The notes: generated by a model from the sequence alone, not told the origin. A stretch of 64,000 nucleotides of DNA from Drechmeria coniospora (GCF_001625195.1 NC_054390.1:3620027-3684026); one strand, 5' to 3'; numbered from the stretch's first letter, positions 33,524 through 45,718 are shown. Numbers and translations are program-made.

Positions 33524-34109
33524 GCGAAGGGCGGGGGGGAGGGCTACGAGGCACGAGGTGGAAGAAGGAAATATGATCATCTTGGATCCCAGGCCTTTTT
33601 TACATCCGACGCGAGGCCAACTCGGGAAGCGTTGCGCTCGGGTGCGCATTTGAATTCTTAGCATTAGCGGGGGAGTTTCCTTTTCATATCAATTTTTGCT
33701 TTCGTCTCGTTACCCCCCCGGGTGGGGAATGTGACAGCCGAGACAGCCGACTTGATGCGCGGTGCTCTCGCATCCTTCGGCGTGTCCATGGAAAAGCGCC
33801 GCCGAGGCGTGCTGCCAGCGGCCGAACCAGGCTCGTGGTATTGGTCGCAGGATGCGGACGATCCTGTTGCGCAGCGCGCTTCATGCATCGATTGACCGGA
33901 TAGTCGGATCCTAGACAATGCAAATGGCTCCGGCACGAAACGTGGACATGGTGCAACGAGAGGCCACAGCCCTGGCATCCCAAATGTAGGATATCGGTAC
34001 GTTATTGTAACAAAGGAAGCGGGCTACCTTCGGTGCCCTGCCAACCACCATCTTTCCCCTCCGCCTTCATTACAAATGGGCTGACCGTGAGATGGAGCGT
34101 GGGTGAAAA
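33524..34109. other. Convergent 3' spacer between the E2 gene and succinyl-CoA ligase
   Basis: A 586-bp tail-to-tail spacer that carries the 3' ends of both genes. A few short frames, no domain; GTAC words are almost absent here, in contrast with the divergent promoter intervals. Confidence 0.6.
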
Positions 34110-35376
<1,267 letters not shown>

Positions 35377-36346
35377 GGTGAATGTGGGGGACGGAGGAGA
35401 GGATGAGCTGAGGACGCTGCGGTGGCAACCTTCGACCAGAGGCGAATGGGCGGATGAAGAGCCTTGAGATTGTCGGGCGAAAACGATTGCAGTTCCGGCG
35501 TCCAGAGTCCCGAGTCGAGAGTTCAGAATCCGGAACCGCGAGCCAGAGCTTGCTGGCTGGCAACTTCGGGTGCGACCGGACCCTCGGCGGCTACATTTTT
35601 CCGAAAAATTCCCCCACGTCGCAGAGACAAGGATTCGCAGGGTGGCCAAAGGAGGAGAGTACCGGTACTTACATGCACCGAATGTACTTACAGAGTACAT
35701 GCACAAGTACGGAGTACCGTATCCGCACATGGACGGAATAGCCTTTGTGCATGTACTCTGTACTCCGTACATGCACTGTACAGTACCTTGCCTACATGTA
35801 CTTCAGTAAGTAGGTGTACAAAACTCCGTACTTGTAACTCGTATTGACCTACAAGTAATTAAGGCGTACAAGTACTTAAGTATTACTACTCAAGTATTAC
35901 TACTCCATTCTTCGTACAAGTTACGGAGTAATTATTACGGCAAGTTTTTATGTAGGGAGTACATGTAAGTAATTACAGTACATGCATGTTGATACTTGTA
36001 CTGTAGATGGACATGTACTTAATTACATGTTGGTGTACGGAGTACAGTACTTACAGGCAAGTACATAAACAGTACTTACTCCGTACTTAAGTACTCCACA
36101 CTGTGCTACAAGTACTCCGTACAACCAAGTAATTATTTCTCCGTACTCCGTTAGTACTCAGTACTCCGTTATGTTCACCAAATTTGTCAATGATGGCCCC
36201 ATAGTTTGACTCGACTTCCAGATCTCACAATCCCACCACTGTTGATGAATTCTGAACCAAACGCGAAGCTTCGAAACTTCATTTCACGACAATCCCCCCT
36301 CCAGTCCAGCCATCTGGTTCATCAAACTCCGAAAGATCCATAAGCC
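35377..36346. other. Divergent promoter interval with extreme GTAC density
   Basis: Between 35641 and 36180 I count about 33 GTAC tetramers in 540 bp, against about two expected by chance. They occur as AGTACTCCGTAC, GTACTTAAGTAC, CATGTACTT and similar words in both orientations. The 165 bp next to the ELP3 ATG is free of them. Confidence 0.7.
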
Positions 36347-38108
36347 ATGGCGGTGGCGACGGTGACGACGACCAAGAAAAAAGGTCCCGAGCTTGCACCG
36401 GAGAGCGAACGGTTCCTGCGATGCTGTGCGGACGTATCCAACGCCTTGATCGAGGACCATGAAGCCTCCAAGGACGGCCGCAAGTCGCGAGACATCAATC
36501 TAAATTCTCTGCGCTCGAAGCTGGCCAAGAAGCACAAACTGACCAACATCCCCCCGCTGACGGCCATCATCGCCGCCATTCCGGAGCACTACAAGAAATA
36601 CATCCTGCACAAGCTCATTGCGAAGCCCATACGTATGCCGCACCCGCGTTGGTCCGGACAGGTCGGTGAGGCTTTGGCTGACGGAAACAGGGACGTCTTC
36701 TGGCATCGCCGTCGTCGCAGTCATGTGCAAACCCCACAGGTGTCCCCATATCGCCTACACGGGCAACATTTGCGTCTACTGCCCCGGTGGGCCCGACTCC
36801 GACTTCGAGTACAGCACACAGTCGTACACGGGATACGAGCCGACGTCGATGCGAGCCATTCGGGCGCGGTACGATCCGTTTGAGCAGGCGCGAGGAAGGG
36901 TGGACCAGCTCAAGTCGCTCGGCCACTCGGTGGACAAGGTCGAGTACATCATCATGGGAGGAACATTCATGTCCCTGCCGGAGTCGTACCGGGAAGACTT
37001 CATCGCTCAGCTCCACAACGCCCTGAGCGGATACCAGACGTCCAAGGTCGATGAGGCCGTCGAGGCGGGCGAGATGAGCAACGTCAAGTGCGTGGGAATC
37101 ACAATCGAGACTCGCCCGGATTATTGCCTGCAGCCCCATCTGACCGACATGCTGCGATACGGCTGCACGCGGCTCGAGATTGGCGTCCAGTCGCTCTACG
37201 AAGATGTCGCGAGGGATACGAACCGTGGCCACACCGTGGCATCGGTCGCCGAGACGTTTTGCCTCGCCAAGGACGCCGGCTTCAAGGTCGTCAGCCACAT
37301 GATGCCGGACCTCCCCAACGTGGGCATGGAGCGCGACGTGGATCAATTCCGGGAGTACTTTGAGAATCCTGCCTTCCGGACGGACGGCTTGAAGATCTAC
37401 CCGACCCTCGTCATCCGAGGCACCGGCTTGTACGAGCTGTGGCGGACGGGCCGCTATCAAAACTACACGCCCAACGGGCTGATCGACCTCGTCGCCAAGA
37501 TATTGGCCCTCATCCCGCCCTGGACCCGAATTTACCGCGTGCAGCGAGACATTCCCATGCCGCTGGTGACGTCCGGTGTCGAGAACGGCAACCTGCGGGA
37601 GCTGGCGCTCGCACGGATGAAGGATTTTGGAACGACGTGCCGGGACGTGCGAACGAGGGAGGTCGGCGTCAACGAAGTCAAGAACAAGATTCGACCGAAC
37701 CAGATCGAGCTCGTGCGGAGAGACTACGCCGCCAACGGCGGCTGGGAGACGTTTCTGGCCTACGAGGATCCGAAGCAGGACATTCTCGTCGCCCTGCTGC
37801 GCCTGCGCAAGTGCACGGAAAAGTACACGTACCGCGAGGAGCTCGTCGGCCAGGCCACGAGCATGATCCGGGAACTCCACGTCTACGGCACGGCGGTGCC
37901 GATCCACGCGCGCGACCCTCGCAAGTTCCAGCATCAGGGTTTCGGCACACTCCTGATGGAGGAGGCGGAGAGGATAGCCAGGGAGGAGCACGGCAGCGAG
38001 AAGATTAGCGTCATTTCCGGCGTCGGCGTCCGGAGCTACTACAAGAAGCTTGGGTACTGGCTCGACGGCCCGTACATGAGCAAGTGGCTCGACGGCCGAG
38101 AGGCATGA
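36347..38108 (+). CDS. ELP3: Elongator complex catalytic subunit ELP3 (radical SAM / acetyltransferase)
   Basis: Exons 36347-36632 and 36691-38108 encode 567 residues (yeast Elp3 has 557). ELP3 makes the cm5/mcm5 precursor on wobble uridines of tRNAs, using SAM and acetyl-CoA. The radical-SAM domain carries the CX4CX9CX2C cluster with Cys108, Cys113, Cys123 and Cys126, followed by [20 protein letters not shown]. Further blocks are [11 protein letters not shown] and [14 protein letters not shown] [13 protein letters not shown]. The C-terminal GNAT domain ends with [20 protein letters not shown] and the [20 protein letters not shown] box. The donor at ATAC|GTATGC and acceptor AAACAG|GGACG restore the conserved [15 protein letters not shown]. 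Expected to act in cytoplasm and nucleus. Confidence 0.97.
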
Positions 38109-38747
38109 GGACGCGGGCACGAAGCATTTGGAGAATGCTAAGCACACGGCGCAACGGGCACCCCGAACTTGCACACCCCGCTTCCATCAGTCTCGCAGTG
38201 GACCGGTGACGGACGATACCGTCATGGCATTGCGTGTCGGAGTATACCATCAATCAAGTCGCGTTCGACCCCCCCCGTACGCCATCGCGTGGAGGAGATG
38301 CGGCAAAGACCTCGCTAAGCGCATTGCTCGCTCGCCGGAGGCCTCTTCGACTTCATGCGCGAACCTCGCTCGTACGAGAGAGTCGGGAAAACGCGGAATC
38401 GGGGATATTCTTTCGAGGGACGCTGCGGAGCCCTCAGCGCCTCCGTTTCACGAATACACGCCATTCCAAGGGGGACCAGTGGGCTTCGAAATGTTCCGAG
38501 CTGGGTCCGCTCGCATGCAACTGTCGAGGTTGAATGTTCGTGCAACGATCGATTGGGGCACTTTGGGCAGAAGTGCCGGACAGGAATCAGCAGAAAAATT
38601 CGGAGACAAAGTTCAATGCTTAATTCGACGCTGAATACGACTCTGTCATGCTTGGCTTTGCTCGCGGACCCGTGCGAGCGTGCAGCCCCCCCTTTCTAAA
38701 CAAAAAGAGACGATTTAACGAGGCGAGGAGAAACCAAGTTTCCGGCG
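38109..38747. other. Convergent 3' spacer between ELP3 and the GT71 gene
   Basis: A 639-bp spacer between two stop codons. A 168-codon frame with no ATG start and no domain is treated as chance. GTAC words are sparse. Confidence 0.6.
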
Positions 38748-40286
38748 CTAGCGAATTACCAAGCCATCCTGAGGCGTCATCAGTCCCTTGTCTTTGAGCA
38801 TCCAGTCCACCTTTTTCGCCTCCTCGATGCTGTGCTCCAACACTCTCTGCTCGTGCAAGGTCAACGTCTTCACCTTGGCCTTGACCATGCAACTCATGTC
38901 CTTCTTGGCGCCTCCCTTTTCCCACTCTCCACCGACCATCCAAGCGTTGGGCACTTGGTAGCTCTCCGGCTCGACCATCTTGTTCTTCACCAAGCTGCCG
39001 TTGTACCAGAGCAGCCTCCCCCGGGCGTCGGTGTGCGCGATGACGAAGCTGCAGACGCGGTTCGGGAGCTCGTCGACGTTGGGCGGTTGATCCTTTCGCC
39101 ACCCCAGGATGGAGCCGTAGTGCTGCTCGAATTGGTAGGGGGATCCGGCGAGCTCGAGGCCGAGCCACCAGGTCTCCTTGTCGCCGTAGGTCAGCTTGTA
39201 GGAGACTTCGTTTCGGACTTCGCGCGTGTTCTGCCAGGCGATGTGAAGGAGGCCGACGAAGACGGAGAGGCGCGACTTGTCGAGGACGACGACGCCCGAG
39301 TCACACTCCTCGGCGTAGTCCTCGGTCCAGACGCGCGACCGGTTCAAGGCCTCGGACGGCTCCTTGATCTGATCCTTCCACCAGTTGTGGCGAGCGCGGA
39401 AGCCGTGCTGCCAGAGGAGTCGATCGTGGAAGAGGTAGGCGCCCGTGTTGAGGTAGGCCTCCTGCTCGTAGAGCACCTCGGGCGGCTGCATGAAGACGGC
39501 GTCGGCGTCGAGGACGATGACCTCCTCGAAGCGGGAGGCGAGGGCGGCGAAGGACTTGATGGCCCAGCCGCCCTTGCGAAGGCTCAGGGTCGTGTCGTCG
39601 AAGACCTCGATGACGTTGACGAAGTCGATCTTCCTCATCGGGTCCAGCGAAGCGAGGGCGTCGCGCTGGTCCTGGGCCAGGTCGGCGTCGCCGGCGTAGG
39701 CGACTTGGATGGGCAGCTTGCTCCCGAGCGTCCGGCGGAGCGTGGATATGAGGTGTCCGGCGAAGCGCACGGCCTGCTCGCCGCCGCCGACGGGGATGAC
39801 GATGCCGCGGCCGCCGTTGCGGTGGATGGTCCTCAGGTCGCTGAGGGGCGTTTGGCTGTCAGGCCACATGGGCGACGAGGTGATGAAGGGGAAGATGGAG
39901 GCCGCCGTGGCCTCGATGGCGGCGACGAGCTTGCGCTTGGTGCCGGAGCGGCTGTGAAGCTGGTCGCCGTACCACAGCCACTTGGTCAGGTTCCTCGACC
40001 GCTGGCCGACCTCCCAGAACTGGTTCTTGAACGGCGGCTGGATGGGGGACTCGGCATGCTGCTGGGCGATGGCGGTGATGTTGCCGAGGTCGAAGTCATC
40101 CCAGCAGGTTCCGGTACGAGGGGAGAAGATGGAGAGATCGAAGAGGTCGAAGCCTCGACAGCAGAACAGGAGGAAGACGAGGAGGAGGAAGAGGGGGGTG
40201 TGCTTCGGCCGCAGGGGCGCTTTGGCGGCCAACTGCTTGGGCCTTAGCGTTGCCTTTGCCGACAACCACGCTTTCTTTTCCATCAT
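38748..40286 (-). CDS. GT71 alpha-mannosyltransferase, MNN1-like Golgi type II membrane protein
   Basis: An intronless frame of 512 residues. GT71 enzymes (Pfam Mannosyl_trans3, yeast MNN1/MNN2 group) transfer mannose from GDP-mannose to protein-linked glycans in the Golgi. A short cytosolic tail precedes one membrane anchor (about residues 30-45, TPLFLLLVFLLFCC), as in type II Golgi enzymes. The catalytic domain includes GRGIVIPVGGGEQAVRFAGH, KSFAALASRFEEVIVLDAD (DxD-type metal site in LDADAVF), YLNTGAYLFHDR and ECDSGVVVLDKSR. It ends with NGSLVKNK and a helical tail. Two ATGs in tandem (40286 and 40283) could both be used. Which linkage it makes is not predictable. Confidence 0.88.
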   Translation of the reverse strand: MMEKKAWLSAKATLRPKQLAAKAPLRPKHTPLFLLLVFLLFCCRGFDLFDLSIFSPRTGTCWDDFDLGNITAIAQQHAESPIQPPFKNQFWEVGQRSRNLTKWLWYGDQLHSRSGTKRKLVAAIEATAASIFPFITSSPMWPDSQTPLSDLRTIHRNGGRGIVIPVGGGEQAVRFAGHLISTLRRTLGSKLPIQVAYAGDADLAQDQRDALASLDPMRKIDFVNVIEVFDDTTLSLRKGGWAIKSFAALASRFEEVIVLDADAVFMQPPEVLYEQEAYLNTGAYLFHDRLLWQHGFRARHNWWKDQIKEPSEALNRSRVWTEDYAEECDSGVVVLDKSRLSVFVGLLHIAWQNTREVRNEVSYKLTYGDKETWWLGLELAGSPYQFEQHYGSILGWRKDQPPNVDELPNRVCSFVIAHTDARGRLLWYNGSLVKNKMVEPESYQVPNAWMVGGEWEKGGAKKDMSCMVKAKVKTLTLHEQRVLEHSIEEAKKVDWMLKDKGLMTPQDGLVIR

Positions 40287-40375
40287 TGCGAGGGATGCGT
40301 GTCAACTGTCCACTGTCCACGGCCGACTGTCAACGCATGGCGAGACGGACGGGATGAGCGGAGAGGAGAGCGGAG

Positions 40376-40445
40376 GTGGTAGTGGTGGTGGTGGAGGAGG
40401 AGGAGGAAGAGGAGGAGAAGGAGGAGGAGGATGAGGAGGAAAAGG
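40376..40445. repeat. Purine GGTGGA/GGA repeat in the GT71 promoter
   Basis: A run of GGTGGTGGTGG followed by GGAGGAGGAGG with GAA interruptions lies about 90 bp upstream of the start codon. On the transcribed strand it is a polypyrimidine tract, as often found at fungal promoters. Confidence 0.7.
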
Positions 40446-41359
40446 CGATGAAGATGAAGATGAGAGACGGAGAATGGACAAAGTGGGAGAATGGAAAAAG
40501 GTAGAGGGAGAAGATGGAGAGGAAAATCAAGGCACGAGGAGCTCGCTGGTGGACAAAGAACGAGGGTATGAGCACTGTAAGTATGCTGTATTGTACTACA
40601 TGCATTATCCCTCGACTGGTCGCTCTCATGATTAGCGCAGCAAGCGCAGCCACGTACGCGTCGACGACTTCAGGCGGTTCCGCGTGTCCGTGACCAAAGG
40701 GAGCTTAATGGACCGTTTACACTTCGGCTGACTCGTACCTATTCCGTCCGTTCGTACGAACGCCTTGCCCGCTTTGCGACCTCGGCCTCGGAAGCGAATG
40801 CTGGCACGCGCAGGTATGCGGATAGCAAGGGGGGGGGGGGGGGGTTGGCGTCGCTGAGGGCCAGGGACAGACTATTACCATGCATGCTATTGCCACGCAT
40901 TATTATGTATTGATGATCCCCTCTTATAGATTCTTGGCCGATGGATGGATGCACTTTGACGTACGGATAGACAGAATGCCAAACAATATCGTACAGGGGG
41001 CCAAAGAGGAGCATGGCGGACGGTGACTTGACGTCGTAGGTACCGCTACCAGGGACCGCCGGCCGAGGAGGAAGGTTTCGGCCGCGAGCGAGTGCGAGTC
41101 GTGCAAGGAGTGGCGAGACAACGAGATGGACGGAAGTGCAAGCACGCCGTACTATTCGGTAACAGATGAGACATGCATGTGTTGCAGAGGCAGACGATGC
41201 ACATGCAGACTGCATTCTCTGTCCTCGACCATGTCGAAAAGTACGTTTTGCGTCTAGGCAGTCGGGCCCATGGGCAAAGTCAAGTTATCGATTCCTTCAA
41301 GCTCGCTGTGTGAAGCTACTACCTACCTTGGCGGTAGCTGTAGCTGTCCGAGCGGCTTG

Positions 41360-41455
41360 TGTTGGTGGATGATGATGATGCATGGTGGGTGATGGATGGG
41401 TGGGTAATGGCTGGGTGGGTGATGGGGAGGGTCGATGTGAATGGGGTTGTGGGTG
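41360..41455. repeat. GGGTGATGGATG-type degenerate repeat
   Basis: Interleaved GATGATGATG, GGTGGGTGATGG and GGGTGGGTAATGG units, imperfect and without strict period. Confidence 0.65.
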
Positions 41456-42684
41456 GTGGGGATGACACTAACGGCTCCTGCACCCGCACAATGGTAGTGC
41501 AGCTTGTAGCTTTAGCAGTGTTGAAGGGCAATGAACGAGCTCAATTAGGGGCTCAATAGCCCGGCAGAAGGGCGAGGGAGGGGTGCTGAAGGGGCCTTTC
41601 ATTCCTCTCAGTGGTTGAGTGTGCTAATGAATACTGCATCATCCTCCCTGGGCGGGCGAGTCTAATTGTTTGGTAAGGTGAGTAAGTACTGAGTATTACT
41701 ATTACTTGTTAAATATCGTTGCAGCTACTTGCAGTACCAACAGGTACCCAGTATCCATGCATGATGCAGCACAGGACGCAGTACTCCGTATATGCACTGT
41801 ATATTGGCCCCTCCCTCGGCTGTGCTTGTACCGTAGATGACAGGTTTACATACTACAGGTACTCCATACCTTGTGGTAACATTCAGTTGGCAGCCGATGA
41901 TGCCAAACGTCGCTAAGCATGTGCATGCAATAAATAACACGGAGTACGGAGTACACGGAACCGCATTTACCTGCAAACCGAGGTCTGGATGTGTCAATTG
42001 GTAATACAATGTGTGTTCCGAAGTACAGGCACTTAGCTATGGACCATGCTCTCCGTACTGACAATTGTGCCTGTGATGCTAATACATGTACGGAGTACGA
42101 GTCCTACCGTTCGTCTCGCAGCCCATCCATCCCTTGACCAACATTGACCAACAGCGGACGCAGCTCATGGCGTCGTTACATCACCGCCCTCGACAAAGAT
42201 TGGTAGAGCGCGCTTACATAGCCGCTTACATAACCGGTGCGGAATGCACCATCCTACTCCGGAAGCCGTACAGAGCGCACCAACAGTATTATTACGTACC
42301 GTCTGCCGCATTCGGTGGACAACCAGCGTGGACAAGTTCGAGTACGCGTATGCGCTGACGATCGTACGGTCCGAGTAGCACCTAGCATAGCACACAGCAC
42401 GGAAAGCGATGGTACTCACTAGTAGTCGGTACGCTCTTGTCCTGCATTGAAAGCGCGAGTAATGCATGGGTTTACCGACCAAAACTGCGGCATCTCGTAC
42501 CACTTTTAAAAATGGCGCCGAATTATTGAATGCTAACCTCGAGCACGTCGATAGAGTGACGTGATGGCCCCAAATTGAAGTGATACACAATACAATATCG
42601 CGGCAGAATGGCCAGGACTCGTTGCATTGGCTTGGAAACATCGTACAGGTATAAGGACTTTTTGTTACCATCCAAGTATTCGAC

Positions 42685-42766
42685 GCCCGCTTGGCCCAGT
42701 GGTAAGGCGTCGCACTTGTACCTCTCAGTTATGCGAAGATCGAGTGTTCAATTCACTCAGTGGGCA
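42685..42766 (+). tRNA. tRNA-Thr(TGT) with 10-nt intron
   Basis: The cloverleaf forms fully: acceptor GCCCGCT with AGTGGGC and discriminator A, D stem GCC/GGC, anticodon stem TCGCA/TGCGA, T arm GAGTG-TTCAATT-CACTC. The anticodon TGT is at 42717-42719. Ten extra bases (42721-42730) sit right after position 37, the canonical intron site; removing them gives a 72-nt tRNA with a proper seven-base anticodon loop. Confidence 0.9.
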
Positions 42767-43719
42767 ATCTTTTTTTGCTTCCTTCCTTTTTTCCTGCCTC
42801 TTTCCTTGCTGACCCTTGATGGCCGACGACATTCTACTTCGAAACCCTTTTAAATGATTTCTTTGCTATTGCATGACTCGCCATCTGGATTTTTGCTTTA
42901 ACGAGCAAGCGGAACGGCCCGCTGAGAGAGCTCTCGCTCGTCAAGTTCGTCCAGTGCTGTGTGGCCGACGAAGACGGGGCCTGATTAGTAATACAAAACG
43001 TACTCCATTCTTAAGCACAGTAAGGTACGTACTGAAGTACTTAGAGAGCTCTGATACACCTAGTATTAGTTAATTGTACAGTAAGTACATGTACTCCGCA
43101 CTATAGTACATACATGTTGCAAGCAGCCCGCCTTGCTTCGACCTCACAATATGCATCATGTATTAATTACATGTAATTACTCCGTACATTGCGTACCGTC
43201 GACCATGTTGTGTGTATATACATACGTAGAGCACATGTAAGTACAGTAAGTACATGTTGCAAGCATTCTACGTATGCCTTGACCTCATGATATGCATCAT
43301 CTACAGTACAAGTATACACTCCGTACTCCGCACAGGTACATACGACAACCTCAACCGTGGTATTTGCACCGTGTACTCCGTACTTGGCACATATTCAGTA
43401 ATTAATACATGTACTTACTTACATGTCGCAGCCAGTCTGCCATGCTTCGACTTCACCAAAGGCGTCATGTATACTCCGCACATGTGCAAACAGCCCACAG
43501 ATCCTTCGACTTCACGACGTGAATCATCAGCTATGCGAGTCTGCCAATCGCCCCGAGCGCCAAGATGACCGCTGTCCCCAATGCGCCTGGTGCTCTTCTG
43601 TCTACACTCGTCTGTCTGATGGCACGTCACGTCGCCCAGTAAGCCGGCCATCAGAGCAACCCCGCTTCGGATTCGTTTGATCGTTACGCTCGCATGCTTG
43701 TCCCTGCACCCAGACAAAC
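42767..43719. other. GTAC-rich spacer upstream of the amidohydrolase
   Basis: From about 43000 to 43430 there are repeated GTACATGT, TACTCCGTAC and AATTACATGTAATTAC words. Two imperfect copies of a roughly 100-bp segment appear near 43095-43165 and 43250-43320, both with CATGTTGCAAGCA, CTTCGACCTCA or CTTGACCTCA, and ATATGCATCAT; a weaker third copy is near 43420-43475. The last 200 bp are the gene leader. Confidence 0.6.
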
Positions 43720-45123
43720 ATGACGCTTCATCGAGCTCAAATTCCCGACATGCCGTCGCAGCGGCAGCAGGAGCAGCAGACTGCCGTCAACGCCACCGAG
43801 ATTCCGGCCACCTCCGTCAAGCCGTGGAAGCTACCGGCTCAGACGACCTACGTATTCAAGAACGCCAGCATCGTCGACACGGCGAACGGGACCATCATCG
43901 AGAAGCAGACGGTCACGCTGTCGGAGGGACTCGTGGAGTCGATCGTCGACGACGAGGCTGTCCCCACGTCCACTCCCCATGTCGTCGTCGACCTGATGGG
44001 CAAGTATCTCTGCCCCGGCCTCATCGACTGCCATGTGCATCTCAGCGCTGTCGCGGGCAGCGACAACCTGCCGGCCGTTTTCGGCCTCGACCCGACCGTC
44101 TCCCAATTTCGACAGCCCTTTCTCTGCAAGCAGATGCTCGCCAGAGGCTTCACCACCGTCCGCGACACGGGCGGCGCGACGCTCGCGCTCAAGGAAGCCA
44201 TCGACGACGACGTCTTTGCCGGCCCACGCCTCTTCATCTCCAACAAGGCACTCTCCCAGACGGGCGGGCACGGGGATGCGCGAGGACCCCATCAAGGGCA
44301 CGGCCACTGCTGCGGCGCCGAGACGGTGCTGACCAAGGTCATGGACGGCGTGCCTGCATGCCTCCGTGTGACGCGGGAGCAGATGCGCACGGGCGCCGAC
44401 TTCATCAAGATCATGGTCGGCGGCGGCGTCGCTTCGCCGACAGACAAGCTCGAGAACACGCAATTCACGACCGACGAGATCCGCGCCATCTGCGAGGTGG
44501 CCGACTCGTACGGTACCTACGTCACCGCCCACGCCTACACGCCCAAGGCGATCCGCCACGCCGTCGACAACGGCGTCCGCTGCATCGAGCATGGAAACTT
44601 GATGGACGAGCACACGGCCCGCTACATGGCCGAACGGGGTGTCTGGCTGGTGCCGACCCTCGCCACCTACCACGCCCTGAGCGAGGAAAAGTACTCGGCC
44701 TTCCTGCCGGCCGTCAACCGGGCCAAGAACGGCGAGGTGCTGGCCAGGGGCCTCGAGTCCCTGCGCATCGCCTCGGCCGCCGGCGTGCGCATCTGCTACG
44801 GCTCCGACCTGCTGGGGCCGCTGCACGAGGAGCAGAACCGGGAGTTTAGCATTCGGTCCCAAGTCATGAGCAGCCCCGAGGTGCTGCGAAGCGCGACCGT
44901 GACGGCTGCGAAGCTGCTGAAGCAGGACGCCTTTCTTGGCCAGATCAAGAAGGGCTTTGCCGCCGACTTGCTCGTGCTGAACGCGAACCCGCTCGAGGAC
45001 GTCTCGCTTCTGGCCCGGCCCGAGGAGAACGTACTGGCGGTTATGAAGAACGGCCGTGTGTACACGAGTCGGTGGACGAAGCTGCCCGAAGACGTGAGCA
45101 CGCCGACGGCGCCCATTGAGTGA
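43720..45123 (+). CDS. Amidohydrolase superfamily enzyme (imidazolonepropionase-like, M38 type)
   Basis: An intronless frame of 467 residues. Members use one or two metal ions to hydrolyse amide, lactam or peptide bonds; this branch includes Xaa-Pro dipeptidases and fungal ochratoxinase-like amidases. A small beta-sandwich at the start (FKNASIVDTANG) leads to the barrel. Metal ligands visible are His105 and His107 in DCHVHL, the probable carboxylated lysine in FIKIMVGGG, TAHAY, CIEHGN and the final Asp in YGSDLLG. The end returns to the sandwich (GFAADLLVLNANPLEDVSLL). The enzyme looks intact and without a signal peptide, so it is probably cytosolic. The actual substrate cannot be read from sequence. 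An acceptor-like CCCAG just before the ATG hints at a leader intron. Confidence 0.85.
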   Translation: MTLHRAQIPDMPSQRQQEQQTAVNATEIPATSVKPWKLPAQTTYVFKNASIVDTANGTIIEKQTVTLSEGLVESIVDDEAVPTSTPHVVVDLMGKYLCPGLIDCHVHLSAVAGSDNLPAVFGLDPTVSQFRQPFLCKQMLARGFTTVRDTGGATLALKEAIDDDVFAGPRLFISNKALSQTGGHGDARGPHQGHGHCCGAETVLTKVMDGVPACLRVTREQMRTGADFIKIMVGGGVASPTDKLENTQFTTDEIRAICEVADSYGTYVTAHAYTPKAIRHAVDNGVRCIEHGNLMDEHTARYMAERGVWLVPTLATYHALSEEKYSAFLPAVNRAKNGEVLARGLESLRIASAAGVRICYGSDLLGPLHEEQNREFSIRSQVMSSPEVLRSATVTAAKLLKQDAFLGQIKKGFAADLLVLNANPLEDVSLLARPEENVLAVMKNGRVYTSRWTKLPEDVSTPTAPIE

Positions 45124-45718
45124 CGATGAACCGTCGAGCGGAGAAGCGTGTTGCTTAAAAACCTGGGTAGGCATCTACCCGCACTATACCTACAGCATAT
45201 TGCGACGCCGTATTTTATTTGGCTCATGCTCTGCCAATAACTGGAATGGTTCAACGGATGAATCAACTCGGGAGGAAGTGGCCGTGACGGTCGAATGAAT
45301 TGCTTGAGCCCTCGCCAAGCCTTCGGAAGCAGAATCAAGAAGATTTGAACGGGCTCATCTAGCATGCCCTCGGGCACTCCAATCCGACGTCACATAAACA
45401 ACCTAAGAAAAATCAGACGCAGAAGGTGAAATTGTTACAGCATATTTACAGCATTTTTACAGCATATTGACAGAGGCGTCCCTGCTGCCTCATAGCCTAC
45501 TTAAAGACCCTTGGGCGTACTGCCTTAGTCAGCCAGCGGTGGCCCTGACTGATCATTGGACCAAAACGATTATTACTCTGGGCGGCACTCAGTATGACGG
45601 AGTATTAATACTCCGTACTCCGTGCTTGGTCAAACTGTAAGTAAGTATGTCAACATGGTGGTGGTTCGTCAGCTTCCCCACATCAAGTCAATGCCACACC
45701 ACTACCAGGCACTGACAG

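Larger units (their letters stand above)
40287..42684. other. Gene-poor interval between the GT71 gene and tRNA-Thr
   Basis: It includes GGTGGA/GGA purine repeats (40376-40445) in the GT71 promoter, a 16-nt G run at 40829-40844, GGGTGATGGAT-type repeats (41360-41455) and GTAC words from about 41680 to 42080. No convincing coding sequence. Confidence 0.55.

Noticed and set aside
35641..36180. Possible CRISPR-like array of regularly spaced palindromes
   Set aside because: Spacing is irregular, words are 8-12 bp, no cas genes, and the genome is eukaryotic.
38832..40247. 471-codon plus-strand frame opposite the GT71 gene
   Set aside because: Composition is a mirror of the real gene; no ATG context, domain or conserved block.
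43831..45174. 447-codon minus-strand frame opposite the amidohydrolase
   Set aside because: Antisense shadow; the plus strand carries all metal-binding motifs.
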